A stretch of 64,000 bases of DNA from positions 24,247,732-24,311,731 of the forward strand of contig NW_026262668.1 in NCBI RefSeq assembly GCF_021869535.1, in the 5' to 3' direction. Of the stretch, positions 36,648 through 48,565 are shown in pieces (positions within the stretch are counted from its first letter, which is position 1; every line of letters starts with the position of its first letter). The stretch comes from Mytilus californianus (lineage: Eukaryota > Mollusca > Bivalvia > Mytilida > Mytilidae). A program made the position numbers and the translations under genes. The notes under the pieces were generated by a model. It did not search any database and had not been told where the DNA came from. It saw nothing but the letters and a program-made list of their open reading frames with translations.

Positions 36648-36749
36648 ATGGCGGTCTTATTTCTCTCTAGGGTCAAGAGGTTAGGACGGATTGTTCAGAT
36701 TATGAATGAAAAGAAACGAGGAGTAGAAACTTCGGAACATAAAACTTAA
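36648..36749 (+). CDS. Possible short ORF or first-exon start (33 codons)
   Basis: GAAATATGG gives an acceptable eukaryotic start context. The frame then reads MAVLFLSRVKRLGRIV, then QIMNEKKRGVETSEHKT, and a stop. The patch has higher GC than the flanks and a basic, amphipathic-looking N terminus. An internal GAG|GTTAGG could act as a splice donor, so this might be the start of a larger gene. I do not recognise the peptide and there is no other support. Confidence 0.12.
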   Translation: MAVLFLSRVKRLGRIVQIMNEKKRGVETSEHKT

Positions 36750-38917
36750 ACTTGACAGATCTTTGGCCATAAATCTGTCACGGACGAGAATCTGACACAG
36801 ACGAGAGTAACATCGGGAACGGATCCGTCCCGTTTAGGCATAGTTAGAAGGCTTAACTGACACTTTGGCAATATTTAAATCTTAACATTTTGTGCTTTGA
36901 CAAATTCGTTGACTGACGAATAAAATAATTCTAACCCTTTCGCCAATAAATAACCCTGCTATCTAATGTGAATGTAGAGAACTATTGCAACCGATATGTT
37001 TACGTCAAAGAAAATGCTTGACTTGTAATTTATTGGCTGGATAGCTTTTCTTACGGATATTCTCTGAGAAAATTAGCGATGCTTATCGTTAAAAATGTTT
37101 GGTATGATTTTCCGTTTAACCATTCTGATGAAAACCATACGCAAAACTTTACAGGCCGAAGAACATACTGATCTTGCATTTGTTTTGTATCATCCTGCAA
37201 TTATAAAAATAAACTTGACACATGTTTTGTTTTCTTCTTTTTTCTTCTTTTTTTCTCTTTTTAATATATTACTTTATAATCTCTGTTAAGTTAAATAACT
37301 TGAATATTGAATTCTGTGTCAGGTATGCATAAAGGGATTGATAATTGGTTATTCGAGAATTCGTGATTTTTATTGGTCCAAGGGAAATAATTCCATCTAC
37401 TTCACTGTCACATAAATGTAATTGTATGGAATGCGAAGAAAACAAAATTAAATCTTGCTACCAAAGTCTGGAACATAATGTATTGACGTTAGTACACTTT
37501 TCCCAGCCAAAGTTCATTTTGTCGATATTTTTAATGTTGCCTTTAAAGAGCCTTAGAGATAATCAATAAAAGAAAATAATAATACATGTAGAAATAAACA
37601 ACAAAAAACAAAAACAAAAAAACAAATAAATTGAAAGAAAAATTGGATGATACAAGTTACTATCCAAAACCGGTGATGAAGTACACGCAATGCAGAAATG
37701 TTCACTTAATTAGTAGCATTGATATTTTGAAGAATAAAACAATTCAGATGAAGAGGGAATGTGCAAATCCATTCCAGTCTAATTATTAAATATTGGTTTC
37801 GAAAGACAGCTAAAATAATTAAAACCTAAAAACAATGCAAACTGTAAAAGAATTACTAGTTTGCTTTTTGTTTCTTTTTATCTTCTGATGAAAGGCTTTG
37901 CTAAAAGTTCATATCAATGGTAAAGAAACTAACCATACGGTTAACCACTTAAAGTATTTGGATGTCTATAAGATTTTTTGTAACCAAAGCTATTTCTCTT
38001 TTCTTATGCCAAGTAATGATATGTTTATTGAGACATTTTGAAGTTCATCTGGTACTGTTGCACTCTTCGAATTTTCTATTGCAAAAGTAGATATGTTTAA
38101 GAGATAAAATATATTTATGACCAGATGGTAATTTCATTATCCAATAAGAAACTGCAGGGTTTATTTATTTGTGTTGAATGTTTTATATGTATGTTTGATC
38201 ATCTAAGTATCATTCAAGGCGTTGTGTAACAAAAAGTAATCATAAGCTTTCGTCAAGAATAGCATTCTGTATGATGATTGCGATTTTTTTAACCTAAAAT
38301 GATCCAGACATTATAGACATTTAAGTATAATCATTGCCTCGAAATGCATGAAATAGTATGTTCACTTAAGTTTTGTTCTTGCCATTTGCGACAACAAAGA
38401 ACGTCAACACTTTTTTCAATATGGCCCGGGAACACAGTATATATTTCGTAGTGCATTCTTTTATACAATAAATGAAAATTAAAAAGTTACACCTGCGCAT
38501 TCTCAATAATATTTTTACAGTGTGGTGTACTACTTCTGGGACAAATTATATCAAAATTATAGAAAACTTCATCAGCTCTACCTCAAAATATGGACAATTT
38601 TATGTTAATTGTTAATTAGGGTCTTGAATTCTTTTGATAGCTTCAGACATACTAATGGTTAACCTTTTTCTGCTGGACCAAATCACTACTTCACTTTAAA
38701 ATTCATGGCCCATTTTTTTTTACAGTGTAGTTTCTTCTCCTACTTGCTATTTGAGGCATAAAGCATGAAGAAATAAATTTGGAAGGGGTATGAAAATAAT
38801 TGCAAGTAATACACTGTCCATACTAGGGACTATGCCTAATATGAGCCTAAGCTATAACGAGATAACTGTGTTATCCATTCTTATAGAAGATTGCTGCTCA
38901 CAAGGAAGCTATTAAAC
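36750..38917. other. AT-rich sequence without recognisable features
   Basis: Nothing supported. Frames at 37095-37289 and 37345-37569 show no motif. Confidence 0.4.
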
Positions 38918-39336
38918 CAAGAGTTCCAAATGGTGAAGTTGAAATCATCCCTTCGTAAATTTTACGGACGCCATCACGAGTTGGTTGACCGTTATGGAAT
39001 AACCGTTTCACAGATGATATCGGATATGTTCCTTATGTCGTAACTACAATACCCTTCCCTTTTCACGAATGTGACCTACCGAATTAGACTATTTACCGGA
39101 TTTGTAATAACATAAGCAACACGACGGGTGCCACGTGTGGAGCAGGATCTGCTTACCCTTCCGGAGCACCATAGATCACCCCCAGTTTTTTGTCGGGTTC
39201 GCGTTGCTTAGTCTTTAGTTTTCTATGTTGTGTCATCTGTACTATTATTTGTCTGTTTGTCTTTTTATTTTTGGCCAGTTTGTATTCGATCTATGAGTTT
39301 GACTGTCCCTCTGGTATCTTTCGTCCCTCTTTTTTA
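38918..39336 (+). mobile_element. Family C RT 3' end plus UTR
   Basis: From GAGTTCCAAATGGTGAAGTT the translation is EFQMVKLKSSLRKFYGRHHE, then LVDRYGITVSQMISDMFLMS and a stop near 39042. This is the C-terminal (thumb-side) end of the RT and is still in frame. The UTR follows with CCCTTCCCTTTTCACGAATG, AACACGACGGGTGCCACG, GGAGCAGGATCTGC and TGGTATCTTTCGTCCCTC. It is 5'-truncated to about 420 bp. Confidence 0.75.
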
Positions 39337-39412
39337 ATATCAGATGAATTGTATAAGTAAGTGATAAAAAGTAAAACCAGGCCTTCAATGAAAACAAAGA
39401 AAAGTGAAATAA

Positions 39413-39507
39413 ATTCAAATTCAAATTCAAATTCAAATTCAAATCCAAACTCAAATCCAAACTCAAACTCAAACTCAAACTCAAACTCAAACTCAAACTC
39501 AAATTCA
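39413..39507 (+). repeat. Hexanucleotide microsatellite (TCAAAT/TCAAAC)n, ~15 units
   Basis: Uniform 6-bp units: TCAAAT at both ends and TCAAAC in the centre, with two TCAAATCC variants. The Asn-Ser (plus) and Leu-Asn/Leu-Ser (minus) frames across it are translations of the repeat. Confidence 0.95.
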
Positions 39508-39875
39508 AAGTGTTCTTTAGAGAATCACAAATTTATATATGTGTACTGATGATTTTTTAACTCAATGCCTATAATAACAGTTTTTTTTTAAAATAATTAA
39601 TGACAATTTTTATGAAAAAGTCATATTGTCCGACCCCCTTTTCAATGACAAAATTTATAAAACATTCACTGTCGTTTAGATTAAGTCAATACATGCTACC
39701 ATGTGCTCTATAAATACGTACTGAGGGGGCCGCCCCTATTTTAGGCTCAAGAACTCAACGTTGAATACCTGACAGCAACCTCAATATGACAGCCTCAATC
39801 TTTTGAAATGTATAAGATATATAAACTGTATTATGTCTGCTTTTGTCTCAAGACAACAAATAACAATAGCAGTAT

Positions 39876-40015
39876 AAAATAAGAAGATGTGGCATGATTG
39901 CCAATGATACAACTCTCTACCAGAGACCAAATGACATACATAGAAGTTAACAACTACAGGTCATCTAAAGACTTTCAACAACGAGCTAAGCCCTTATATA
40001 CCGCATAGTTGATAT
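39876..40015 (-). mobile_element. Short tail-derived repeat, second subfamily
   Basis: AATAAGAAGATGTGGCATGA, TTGCCAATGATACAACTCTC, ACCAGAGACCAAATGACATA, AAGTTAACAACTACAGGTCA and TATATACCGCATAG give the same block order as 5251-5520. The match ends after about 140 bp. Confidence 0.75.
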
Positions 40016-42265
40016 ACAATCAAGTTACTTCTTAATCGAGCATTATAAAACACTGATTTGTATAGGATATATAAAGCAATGAACGCATCTTGAAAGTAAA
40101 TTTCTAATAATGCACATTTTTCAGAGCCCTTCAACACCAATCTACATTTCACGAAAACACGATTTACAAGACTATATCATCAAAAAGCCAAATTGTGTGA
40201 TGATACTTATGCTTATCGTTAGGAGCGACTAAACATTTTCGAAAATGGAGTGAGAGGGGAAGGAAACCATGAAAAAAAGAAATGGAGGTAAGCTATTAAC
40301 AACTATCAGACTGATAACCTAAAACATTATACTCTAACCCTCTTGTCGATTTGTTCAAGAGAGAAGCAATGAAACATGATAATTCTTGCGAAATCTTGTT
40401 TGATTTTGATATCAATTGATTGTATGTAAAATTATAAAACAAACGAGAACAAACCCATCTAAACATACAGTCATAAAATTACACAAATAAACATATTCTT
40501 AAGTGTTGTTTACAATTCAATTATTCCGATCCACCTTAAATTTGTTTATTGTTTTACGATCCTCTCATAATAATATTAAACGATATTCCATATCTGAAAT
40601 ATTTGTTTACAATCGTTAAAAGTTTTGACTATTACATATCGATAATACTTTAAACTTGCATGCATATTATGATTTGTGTGATCTCGCATTTTCATTATTA
40701 TTATTATCATTATTATTTTTAATATGATTGTTGTAATTATTATTTTATCTTAATAGTCTAGGATAGTTAGTACAAACAAAACAGTTAGAGTTATCCCGCT
40801 TCATACATCAAAAAACTAGAGGGAACTATTTTTTGTCAACTTGGATACGTTTGTCATTACTTTTGTAATTTATTGGTCAAATAATCTATTATAAAGCTGA
40901 TATATTTCAGCCTTATCACAAGAAATTGAAAACATCAAAGACGATATTACGTTTTTAAATCTCAACATTTCAGAAATGCGTCGGTGTTCAGTTATAAATG
41001 CACAAAATAAGGAAGATTTTTTAATATAACCCGCGCTAAATTCATTATTTGTTTTTGCTTATTTGAGGTAATGACACTGATATTTATATCTAATAAAACT
41101 TGGAGTAAGATTATTTCACTCTATTATCGTCTTCCTGAAGAGCTGTAGATTTTATTATGTTTTATCTTTATTTCCTCTCGTTAAACGGCCATAAAACCAG
41201 CGATAACACTGTTTGAAGTCGGTATTTAGGGGCACATTTAACGCTGGTTCCTATCAAATCTTGACCAGTTGAGTCTGTAATGTTCTCTCAGCAGGTCATC
41301 CCGGAAAACAGTTCTTCATACCTGCAGTGAATAGGTGAGTAAAAATTGTGTATTTATGAAATCCAGCTGTTCAAATGAGTTATGTGCATATGCCATCATT
41401 TATATCAATTATTTAAGGCTACAAATTTACTTTTTGAAACAGTATCTAAGAGTCTCACTTAAGATTTTTATTTAATGTATATTTCATGAGAAAAAAAGGC
41501 GGAAGAATGAAATGCAAGTAATTGTCAAGGCAATTAACATTAACGGTATGAATGATGTTGGAATTTTGATGATTTCTAAATGGTCGGAAATTAATGGGTT
41601 TTTAAGGTGTTTATATTTGTAACCTGAACATTGTAAACTATCAAACGTGTTTTTGTCCAACAATTCACTGTTGTTGTTTATACTTCTGGTCGAAATTGAG
41701 ACATCAAATCCGACGATATATGTTTGGAGGGTGCCATGTAAAAGAACTTTTGCAACAACACTTTGAAAATCCGTATTTTACCTGTTGAACGGCATAAATT
41801 ATATCCTATTGAAATATAACCCCGTTTTGCTAGTGCAAATTTCAATTTCAATTCGTCTTGGTCAACTCAATTTGCCGAATCTACCTTGAATTTGTTGTCA
41901 AACACTTAAAGCCCTGTTAACACTGTGTCATATACAACTTTGTCAAAGAACTCTATTGACACTATACATTTTTTTGTCAAAGGAATCTAGAATGACTTTT
42001 GAGAAAACAGAGAAATGAAAACAGCACTTTATAATTTCGTGCTTCTGAAGCACTTTTTGGATTCATCTTCATCAAGGACGTCCAATCCTAAACATTTTAA
42101 AAGTCAGTGATGTGTATATACATATACATATATAAATTTAATGAGGGAGATAAGATAGCTCCTGACCACTCACTGAGAATGACCGCACATTTAATTAGCA
42201 TCGAGTTCTTACATTAGTATCTGTTATGCATAACTGCTAAAAGAAGGAGAACGGGAAAGAAGATA
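40016..42265. other. AT-rich sequence; TTA-rich tract; one possible splice donor
   Basis: A TTA/ATT-rich tract lies at 40694-40745. AATAG|GTGAGT at 41331-41340 is a good match to a splice donor, but the sequence before it has no readable exon. No gene is called. Confidence 0.4.
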
Positions 42266-42560
42266 GGTAAATAGATTGATCGATTGATTGATTGTTGGTT
42301 GCATATCGTCCAGTGGCAAGTATGTCATGCATGCTCAGGACGAGAACAAATTAACAATAAATACAATGGTAGGTCTTGTAATAGAGACCGTTCGGGGTGA
42401 ATTCGGGGATTTTTTTTTTACTGGACCTGAAAAATGAGGGTATATTCGATAGGGACAGACATTTTGCTTTGCAACAGGCCACCTACGGAATCCTCAAATA
42501 GTTGTTGCAAGGGGTTTTAACGTGCAGAGAGCGTGGCACTCTCTCTACACGATGCAAAAG
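42266..42560. repeat. Probable interspersed repeat (GATTGATTG / inverted GTGGCACTCTC)
   Basis: It starts with ATTGATTGATTGTTGGTTGC, ATATCGTCCAGTGGCAAG and CATGCTCAGGACGAG. It ends with GTGCAGAGAGCGTGGCACTC then TCTCTACACGATGC. Related TTGATTGTTG..TTTGCTTAA..CAGTGGCAAATGTTTCAT text occurs at 4720-4850. I know this text as an interspersed repeat in mussel DNA; class unknown. Confidence 0.4.
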
Positions 42561-42633
42561 AATAAAATACTATTCCATCAACTTTTCTTCGGCCATTGTC
42601 ACTGTCAAAAATTGATCAAGAACTTCATCAAAA

Positions 42634-43020
42634 TTGATTCAGAACTTTATGAAACAGAAAATTGCGTCAGTGACAAGTGGGCTTAATAGTCCTTTTGACA
42701 AAATATCAATTGAGAATAAAATCGTTTACAAAGTATGCAGGGTTACTGGTTGCACAAGGTTTCCAGGTATAACTTGTCCAATCTTCTCAGAAACGAAAAT
42801 GCAACAATTTGTGTCTATTAGTAAAGGAATTGTAATCAAACTCGTAAATCTTTCACTGACGTTTATGTTTCTTTGTAATTTTTCATGTTTATTTTTTCTC
42901 ATCTGTTTCGAGTATTCTAGTTATCTGTTTCGAGTATTCTATTTAAGAAAAATATACAAAGTTGTACGATTGAAAGGTAGATATAAAATATTTCCAAAAT
43001 ATTGCAGGTTATTTCTGTAA
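42634..43020 (+). other. Unassigned open frame, 128 codons, doubtful
   Basis: The longest unexplained plus-strand frame in this part. The middle would be a hydrophobic stretch (Leu/Phe/Cys-rich, around residues 70-95) followed by a basic end, as in a one-pass membrane protein. A near-exact direct repeat of TATCTGTTTCGAGTATTCTA lies inside it, and an A/T-rich codon bias matches the non-coding flank. No family is recognised, and it could be chance. Confidence 0.15.
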
Positions 43021-45874
43021 ACACTTTAAGCAGTCTTTCGGTGATTAGATTAAGAATACATAATATTTTGAAACTACTGAAATAGCTAATTATTCGCAAT
43101 GCATCTTAAACAACTTACCACTTCAAAAAAACAGATTTTCTAGATAGATTGTTAAATCATTTTCTAGATTCTTTGAATGATAAGTTTGGCAAATGTCCAT
43201 TAATATTTCATAAGAAACAAACATATAATATTACATATGATAGTTGGTTACATGCTGCGAGTTGCTGAGATTGAAATCAACACTGACAGCAATGAAATTA
43301 ACACTAACAGATGCATTTTAGATATAGGTCATTAATGTTTTTACGTGCCACGGAGTACGAACACATTACACAAATAAAAAAATATCCAGATGCATTAATC
43401 TCTATAATATCTTAATTTATTTTTGTAGACCTCTTTAACTTTGATTTAAAGTTTATGCGTAAACGCTTCAAACAAAGACATTCATTTCAATGTTTACAAT
43501 CTGACCCTTTAGGTTTTACCAAGTACGTTTTTAATATAAATTCAGGTCGTTAATATCGATATTTGCAAATTTGCATGCTGGCATATTCTATATTTGAAGG
43601 TTTGTTTGATTTTTTAGTTTTTTTTTTTTTTAAAGAATATCAATTTAAAACGTTTTAAAGCAAGTCTTGATACTAGTAGTCCTACCGCAATGATAGTCTC
43701 GTTTGAAGAAAGGAAATGACACAGCGAAGAACTAAGACAAATGCCTTATAGCTTTGAAAAATATTACAAAGCAATATTACATAAATTATTAAGAATTATG
43801 GACCAGTAGATGTGATATATAATTGGAATTTTTTTTAGTATAAAAGTGAATTTTGCTATGTGGTAAATGCCCGAGGATATCCGACACGTTTTGTACATTT
43901 TATTGTAATATTTTACAAATTCATACACGTTGAAAATATAAAACCAGCAATGACAGTTAATCACGACAGCGTTTAAAGAAATGTGTTATGTCACAATATT
44001 TGAAAGTATGACAAATATTCAGAACCATATATAAATTATCCTAGAGCAAAATTTTGTAAACTTTGTGATTTACCGTACGTATTATTTAAATTGTCTTTTT
44101 TTCTTCAAAAAAGCCAAGTGAGGTTATCGGCCTTGAAAAGGAAAAGTGGTGTTCACTTCTCAGAAACAGCACTAATAAAAGATGGGAACTGATCTAAATG
44201 CCCTTATCTAGCCTTAAACTATTGTATTGAAGAAAAGTAGGGGAAACTACATTGATTTAATGTTACAGAAATCATAATGAATTAAACATTTTTCTATATG
44301 ACTCAACGATCCGTATATAGTATCTTTTTCGACTTTTGTCTTTTATTGAAATACGAATGTTGATTTGGAGGGTTTCTTCTGTTGTTGTTTTGCTGTCACT
44401 ATCCGGATGTTGACTTAGGGATTTTATTCTTTTGTTGTGTTCCTGTCTTTCCTGATGTTGACTTGAGGTTTTTATTCTAAACGAATGTCACTCTTTAGGA
44501 CGACCAGTTGTTGGTAAGGCCAATTGTTTTGCCCAATACATTTTTGGGGTATTCCTTGTATCTTTTTGATATATTAAATATGTCTGACCGGATGTTCCAG
44601 ACATAGTGTTACACTACTGGTGGCAGTACTCGACCCTTCCATTTTTTTTTATCTTTATCAGTGGAATAATAAAGGCACCAAACAGATCACACAAAAATCT
44701 AAATCATTTTAGAAAGACCACTTTACGCACGGCTTGCAGAATGTAGACAGCGTACTGAAGAAATTTAAACGTTGTAAAATTTGAAGTGTAAAGACTTTAC
44801 TTTCCGTGAAGTAATTGTACAGTGTTATTATTTATTTGGCCTATATAAGCCATGCTCATATCCAAAGTCTCAAGTAGTGACACCCATTCTTAAGAAAAAT
44901 GATATAAAACGGAATATAAGACAGGACAAAGTTTGGGATTAAATTTAATATAAGTCTTGTTTGAACAAGCAATATGAAGTTCAAGAGTGTTAGTCTCCTC
45001 GAAGTCGACCCCTATATAAAATTATCGGTGTTTTACAACCTTGTTACTCTATGTTGCAGTTTTATTGTGTTGACATTGCCTTGTTTTATGACGGTATATT
45101 TCTATGTAAACTCACTAATCTACAATAATGTGTACATTTATCATAAAACGTTTGCTAGACGCTTGACACTTTTTACGACCTTTCAGTCACACGCTTGAAA
45201 TCATACATTCCATGTGTCAGGACCAAATTTAAAAATATCTTCAAGCTACTTAAGATTCAAGGAGGTCATAAATGACGAGAATACAAATCTAACATTTTAT
45301 TTACATGTTTTCGCTATTATTAGTTTCGTATTATATATTTACAGCAACATGGTCGACCTAAAAGATGGCGGAATCAAGTGTTCTGGTCCTGGATATGACA
45401 GAAGAGTTTTGGAGATGCCTTGCTGCGCATGTGTAACTTTCTCCACTATATCTACCCTGTAGATCCGAATTTGTATTTATCACATGACAAATCCGTATCT
45501 GCGGAGTTATATTTAGTGGCTGACTTAAACAACATTACGGAGTATGTAACTGGTTCTTAACTTCAACAGAGTGTTCTTCCTAGTAAATATGAATTATATA
45601 GACTGTTAGATCTTGTTTTCAGTATATTTATTTATTAAATAAAATGTATACATGCAACTAAGTTGAGTCTACAGCTCTAAGTTAAATATGCCAGATAGTA
45701 CAAAATCATATCAACGCCACAAATAATCTGAAGACCATAGTCTTAGAGAACATGATTTATTTATAAGTAGTAATTGGCTTTGAACTATGTTTCAGTATCT
45801 GCAAGTGGTTTGTGTACCTCCTAATACCGATCTTTTGAGTTAAGCTAATTCCAACTGATGTTAATAGTTTGTTC
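43021..45874. other. AT-rich sequence without recognisable genes
   Basis: The frames at 44974-45198 and 45214-45462 are adjacent and in different registers. The second has a hydrophobic segment and ends in a Cys-rich tail, but I recognise no family. Confidence 0.35.
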
Positions 45875-46232
45875 ATTCGTTGTGCTGTTACACCACTCTC
45901 CCAGGTTACGTGGAGGGTTGAGCGCTCACAATCATGGTTTTACACCGCCACATTCTTTATGTGTCTTTCCCAAGTCACGATCCTGTTGTACAGTGGTTTT
46001 CGTTGGTTCATGCCTGTCATATTTGTTTTTCGATAATTGTTAAGTTATGAATTAGGCCGTTAGTTTTCTCGTTTAAATTGTTTAACATTTTCAATGTCGG
46101 GGCCTTTAATAGCTGACTGTACGGTATGGGTTTTTCTCATTGCTGAAGGCCGTACGGTGGCCTATAATTGCTTCCTACCACTTCATTTTCACTCTGGTGG
46201 ATAATTGTCTCATTGGAAATCAGTAAACATCT
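45875..46232 (+). mobile_element. Tail-derived repeat, second subfamily, full order of blocks
   Basis: GTTACACCACTCTCCCAGG, GGAGGGTTGAGCGCTCAC, ATGGTTTTACACCGCCACA, CAAGTCACGATCCTG, GGGGCCTTTAATAGCTGAC, GCTGAAGGCCGTACGGTGGC and TTGTCTCATTGGAAATC. This is the plus-strand counterpart of 34577-34900 read backwards. It ends in CATCTACTCATTTTTATAA. Confidence 0.75.
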
Positions 46233-46487
46233 ACTCATTTTTATAATAAGCAACTTTTTTCAGATGTCAGCCTTTTCGGTAAAAGTCAAAAGAAGTAATG
46301 TACAAAATCAAAAGTTACTATGATTAACAAACTTTTCAACTTCCACAACCAAATTAACAGGGTATTGATAGAGGTTACTAGCTGTCGAATTTGTGTCGTT
46401 TAAAAAGTATAAGTATAAATATTACTATGAGGATATTGTTGACCTTTGGAGAAACTGTGCTGGCTGAGTTCCATCGAACGGGTACAA

Positions 46488-46616
46488 GTCAAATCGGCAC
46501 CCGGTCAAATCGGCACCTAAAGAAAAAGTCAAATCGGCACCTGGTTAAATCGGCATCCGGTCAAATCGGCACCTATTTATAGTCAAATCGGCATTTAGGT
46601 GGTCAAATCGGCATCC
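46488..46616 (+). repeat. Seven copies of GTCAAATCGGCACC at irregular spacing
   Basis: GTCAAATCGGCAC or close variants start near 46488, 46504, 46528, 46544, 46560, 46581 and 46601. The spacing is 16-24 bp and the filler differs each time. The core AAATCGGCA is conserved while the spacers are not. The frame encoding QIGTRSNRHL is a by-product. Confidence 0.85.
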
Positions 46617-46624
46617 GATTAATA

Positions 46625-47559
46625 TAAATAATTATTAATATGACTTGTATAAATGATCTTTCAATTTCTAATTATGTTTAACAAAATTAAGGTGGGATTT
46701 ATTTTATTCATTTAATTGTTGAAAATCATCACATGTTAATTATTTAGCAGTTAGAATACATAAGTTAATTTGTTTGAAGTTTTCTCAACATTCAATGACT
46801 GATGTTTTGATTAGTTTTCTTTTCAATTAATTAAATAATGACTTTTATCAATTAAATAATTAACATGTTTGTTGTTTTAAATGAAGTAAACCAAACATGA
46901 CAAGGTTATCAAATATGATATTCTATTTTAGATTATTAGATGGTAGACAGATTTTGCAATGTTTGAGACTAATTTATTACTATGTACCCTTTCATTCCAC
47001 AATGATTCATACAATTAATCAAAAAGATGTTCCGGTGGTGCAGAACAGTGGCCCTGTCTTGCTTAATAATTGGTCCAAAAGGATATCACGAAAGTCAGTC
47101 AACATTTTGCAGGCTACATATATATGATATTAGTATATAATTTATCTTGAAGATTCTTATATATGCTAACTGGTCAATACATTGCACTTCAAGTTTGATT
47201 AAAGTGTTCTTCTCTGCATTGTCTTTAAGTGTTGTCTGGTTCCTGTTCTTACATATTTAATGGTAAATGCTCTTCGTGATTTAGAGTACATAAGCCCAAT
47301 ACCAGCTCTCTGCATACCTCTCTGCTCTGTTTCATACAAAGAAATCACCATCTACTTCATTTCCACTGTTTTTCTCCAGGTTTCTTTTAGTCTTTTCAGT
47401 TGGAGTCCGTCTCAGTGTCACTTTTGTAATGTTCATTTGTCTTTTCATGACCAATCCATTTCCATCTCTACATTTTCGTTTATTCTCGAACGTCCCTTTG
47501 TGATGTCAGTATGGTTCCTTTAACATTGTTTTATTTTTCCCGACATCAACTTATTGGAA
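46625..47559. other. AT-rich sequence without recognisable genes
   Basis: Frames at 46897-47127 and 47260-47523 show no recognised motif. Confidence 0.35.
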
Positions 47560-47700
47560 TTTTGGGTCCTCAATGCTCGTCAGCGTCGTACTTTATTTTG
47601 CCATTTTAACTTTTTTAATTCGAGCGTCACTTGTAAGTCTTTTGTAGACGAAATGCACGTCTGGTGTACACAATTTTTAGCCTGGTATCTATGATGATTG
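47560..47700 (+). mobile_element. Interspersed repeat carrying a hammerhead motif
   Basis: The lead-in GGGTCCTCAATGCTCGTC, CGTCGTACTTTATTTTGCC and TTTAACTTTTTTAATTCGAG is followed by the ribozyme motif and then AGCCTGGTATCTATGATG. I know this ordered text from mussel DNA as a high-copy repeat. It contains no protein-coding sequence. Confidence 0.6.
47624..47667 (+). ncRNA. Hammerhead ribozyme motif, type I, core box decayed
   Basis: Stem I 5' side GCGTCA (47624-47629). The core box reads CTTGTAA where CUGAUGA is required. Stem II GTC/GAC with a TTTTGTA loop is intact. GAAA is intact (47650-47653). A short stem III with a GCAC loop precedes the cleavage triplet GTC (47659-47661). Stem I 3' side is TGGTGT (47662-47667). 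Stem I pairs at all six positions, three of them G-U. Everything except the seven-base core box is preserved, so the fold is clear but the motif should be inactive. Confidence 0.7.
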
Positions 47701-47816
47701 TATTTGATTCATATTCACGATGAGTTATTTACTTTTTATATTTGCACATGTTTTTTTCCTTATATATTTGTTATTTGAACACATGCTTTTTATATTTTGT
47801 GTTGAATTTATATAGG

Positions 47817-48032
47817 GGGCATCGGTGGACGAGTGGTGCAAGTGATTCATCCACAGTGGTCGCCTCTGTAAGGTACGTTCGTTTTCGATCTTCATTGACA
47901 ATTTTGTCAGTTTTCTTGTTGAAGGTCGATTGTTCACTCCGGGTTCCCCAGCTTTCTCAAGGAATAAACACTGGCTTCCATGATATTGTCAAGTAAGATG
48001 AGAGTGATGATGAACACCAACAATCAATCAAT
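47817..48032 (+). mobile_element. tRNA-derived SINE, copy 2
   Basis: GGTGGACGAGTGGTGCAAG resembles a tRNA A box. The B box is degenerate. The body contains GACAATTTTGTCAGTTTTC, TTGTTGAAGGTCGATTG, CACTCCGGGTTCCCCAGC and AATAAACACTGGC. The 3' end is GAACACCAACAATCAATCAAT. The order is the same as in the minus-strand copy at 15304-15570. Frames on both strands here are not genes. Confidence 0.7.
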
Positions 48033-48429
48033 ATAATTAATATCAATGATATTTATATTTGTTGTTTGCTTTTTATAGATGGTTTTGACGCACTGCACTT
48101 TGTTTCGCGAAAGTATCCAGGAACGTTTCCTTATGCGGTATAACGTTTTACAATTTTAGAAATCATATGTCAAAAGTAGGTTTAAAAATTAAATGAATAA
48201 AAGGAGAAGTGGGTCATACTTCAATGAGACAGCAACCAAACGGCCAAGAAAATCAGCATACGACACGCTATGTTGTATGTTCGTTAAGCTATACAGTTTT
48301 TGTAGTTTGATTGCCAATGACACAAATATCCGTCAAAGACAAAAAAAAAGGACAAAGATGTAAACAAATGTATTTACAAAACCAGGACCCACAGTAAAAC
48401 GTTTTAATTGTTTATCAATTTGTACTTGT

Positions 48430-48519
48430 ATAACATAAAAATAAGGAGATGTGGTCTGGTTGCAAATGGGACAACAATACAGCAGAGACCAAACGACGAG
48501 AAGGTAAACAACTATTTAT
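48430..48519 (-). mobile_element. Short tail-derived repeat, second subfamily
   Basis: AAATAAGGAGATGTGGTCTG, GTTGCAAATGGGACAAC and GCAGAGACCAAACGACGAGA, then GGTAAACAACTAT. It is truncated after about 85 bp, and the hammerhead motif on the same strand starts immediately after it. Confidence 0.6.
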
Positions 48520-48565
48520 GCACCAGATATGCACGTCCCGACAATTAATGTCTCGTCAGTGATGC
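48520..48565 (-). ncRNA. Hammerhead ribozyme motif, perfect stem I, GAAA box decayed
   Basis: On the minus strand: stem I 5' side GCATCA (48565-48560), core box CTGACGA (one change from CUGAUGA), and stem II GACA/TGTC with a TTAAT loop, perfectly paired. GGGA stands instead of GAAA. A disturbed stem III region follows, and stem I 3' side is TGGTGC (48525-48520). GCATCA and TGGTGC pair at all six positions. The same lead-in (CGAGCATCA) occurs in the fragment at 13035-13043. Confidence 0.6.

Noticed and set aside
39245-39549. Asn/Ser-rich and Leu-rich frames
   Set aside because: They are translations of the hexanucleotide microsatellite and the family-C UTR next to it.
47725-47996. Small genes on both strands
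   Set aside because: Both frames lie mostly in the SINE copy.
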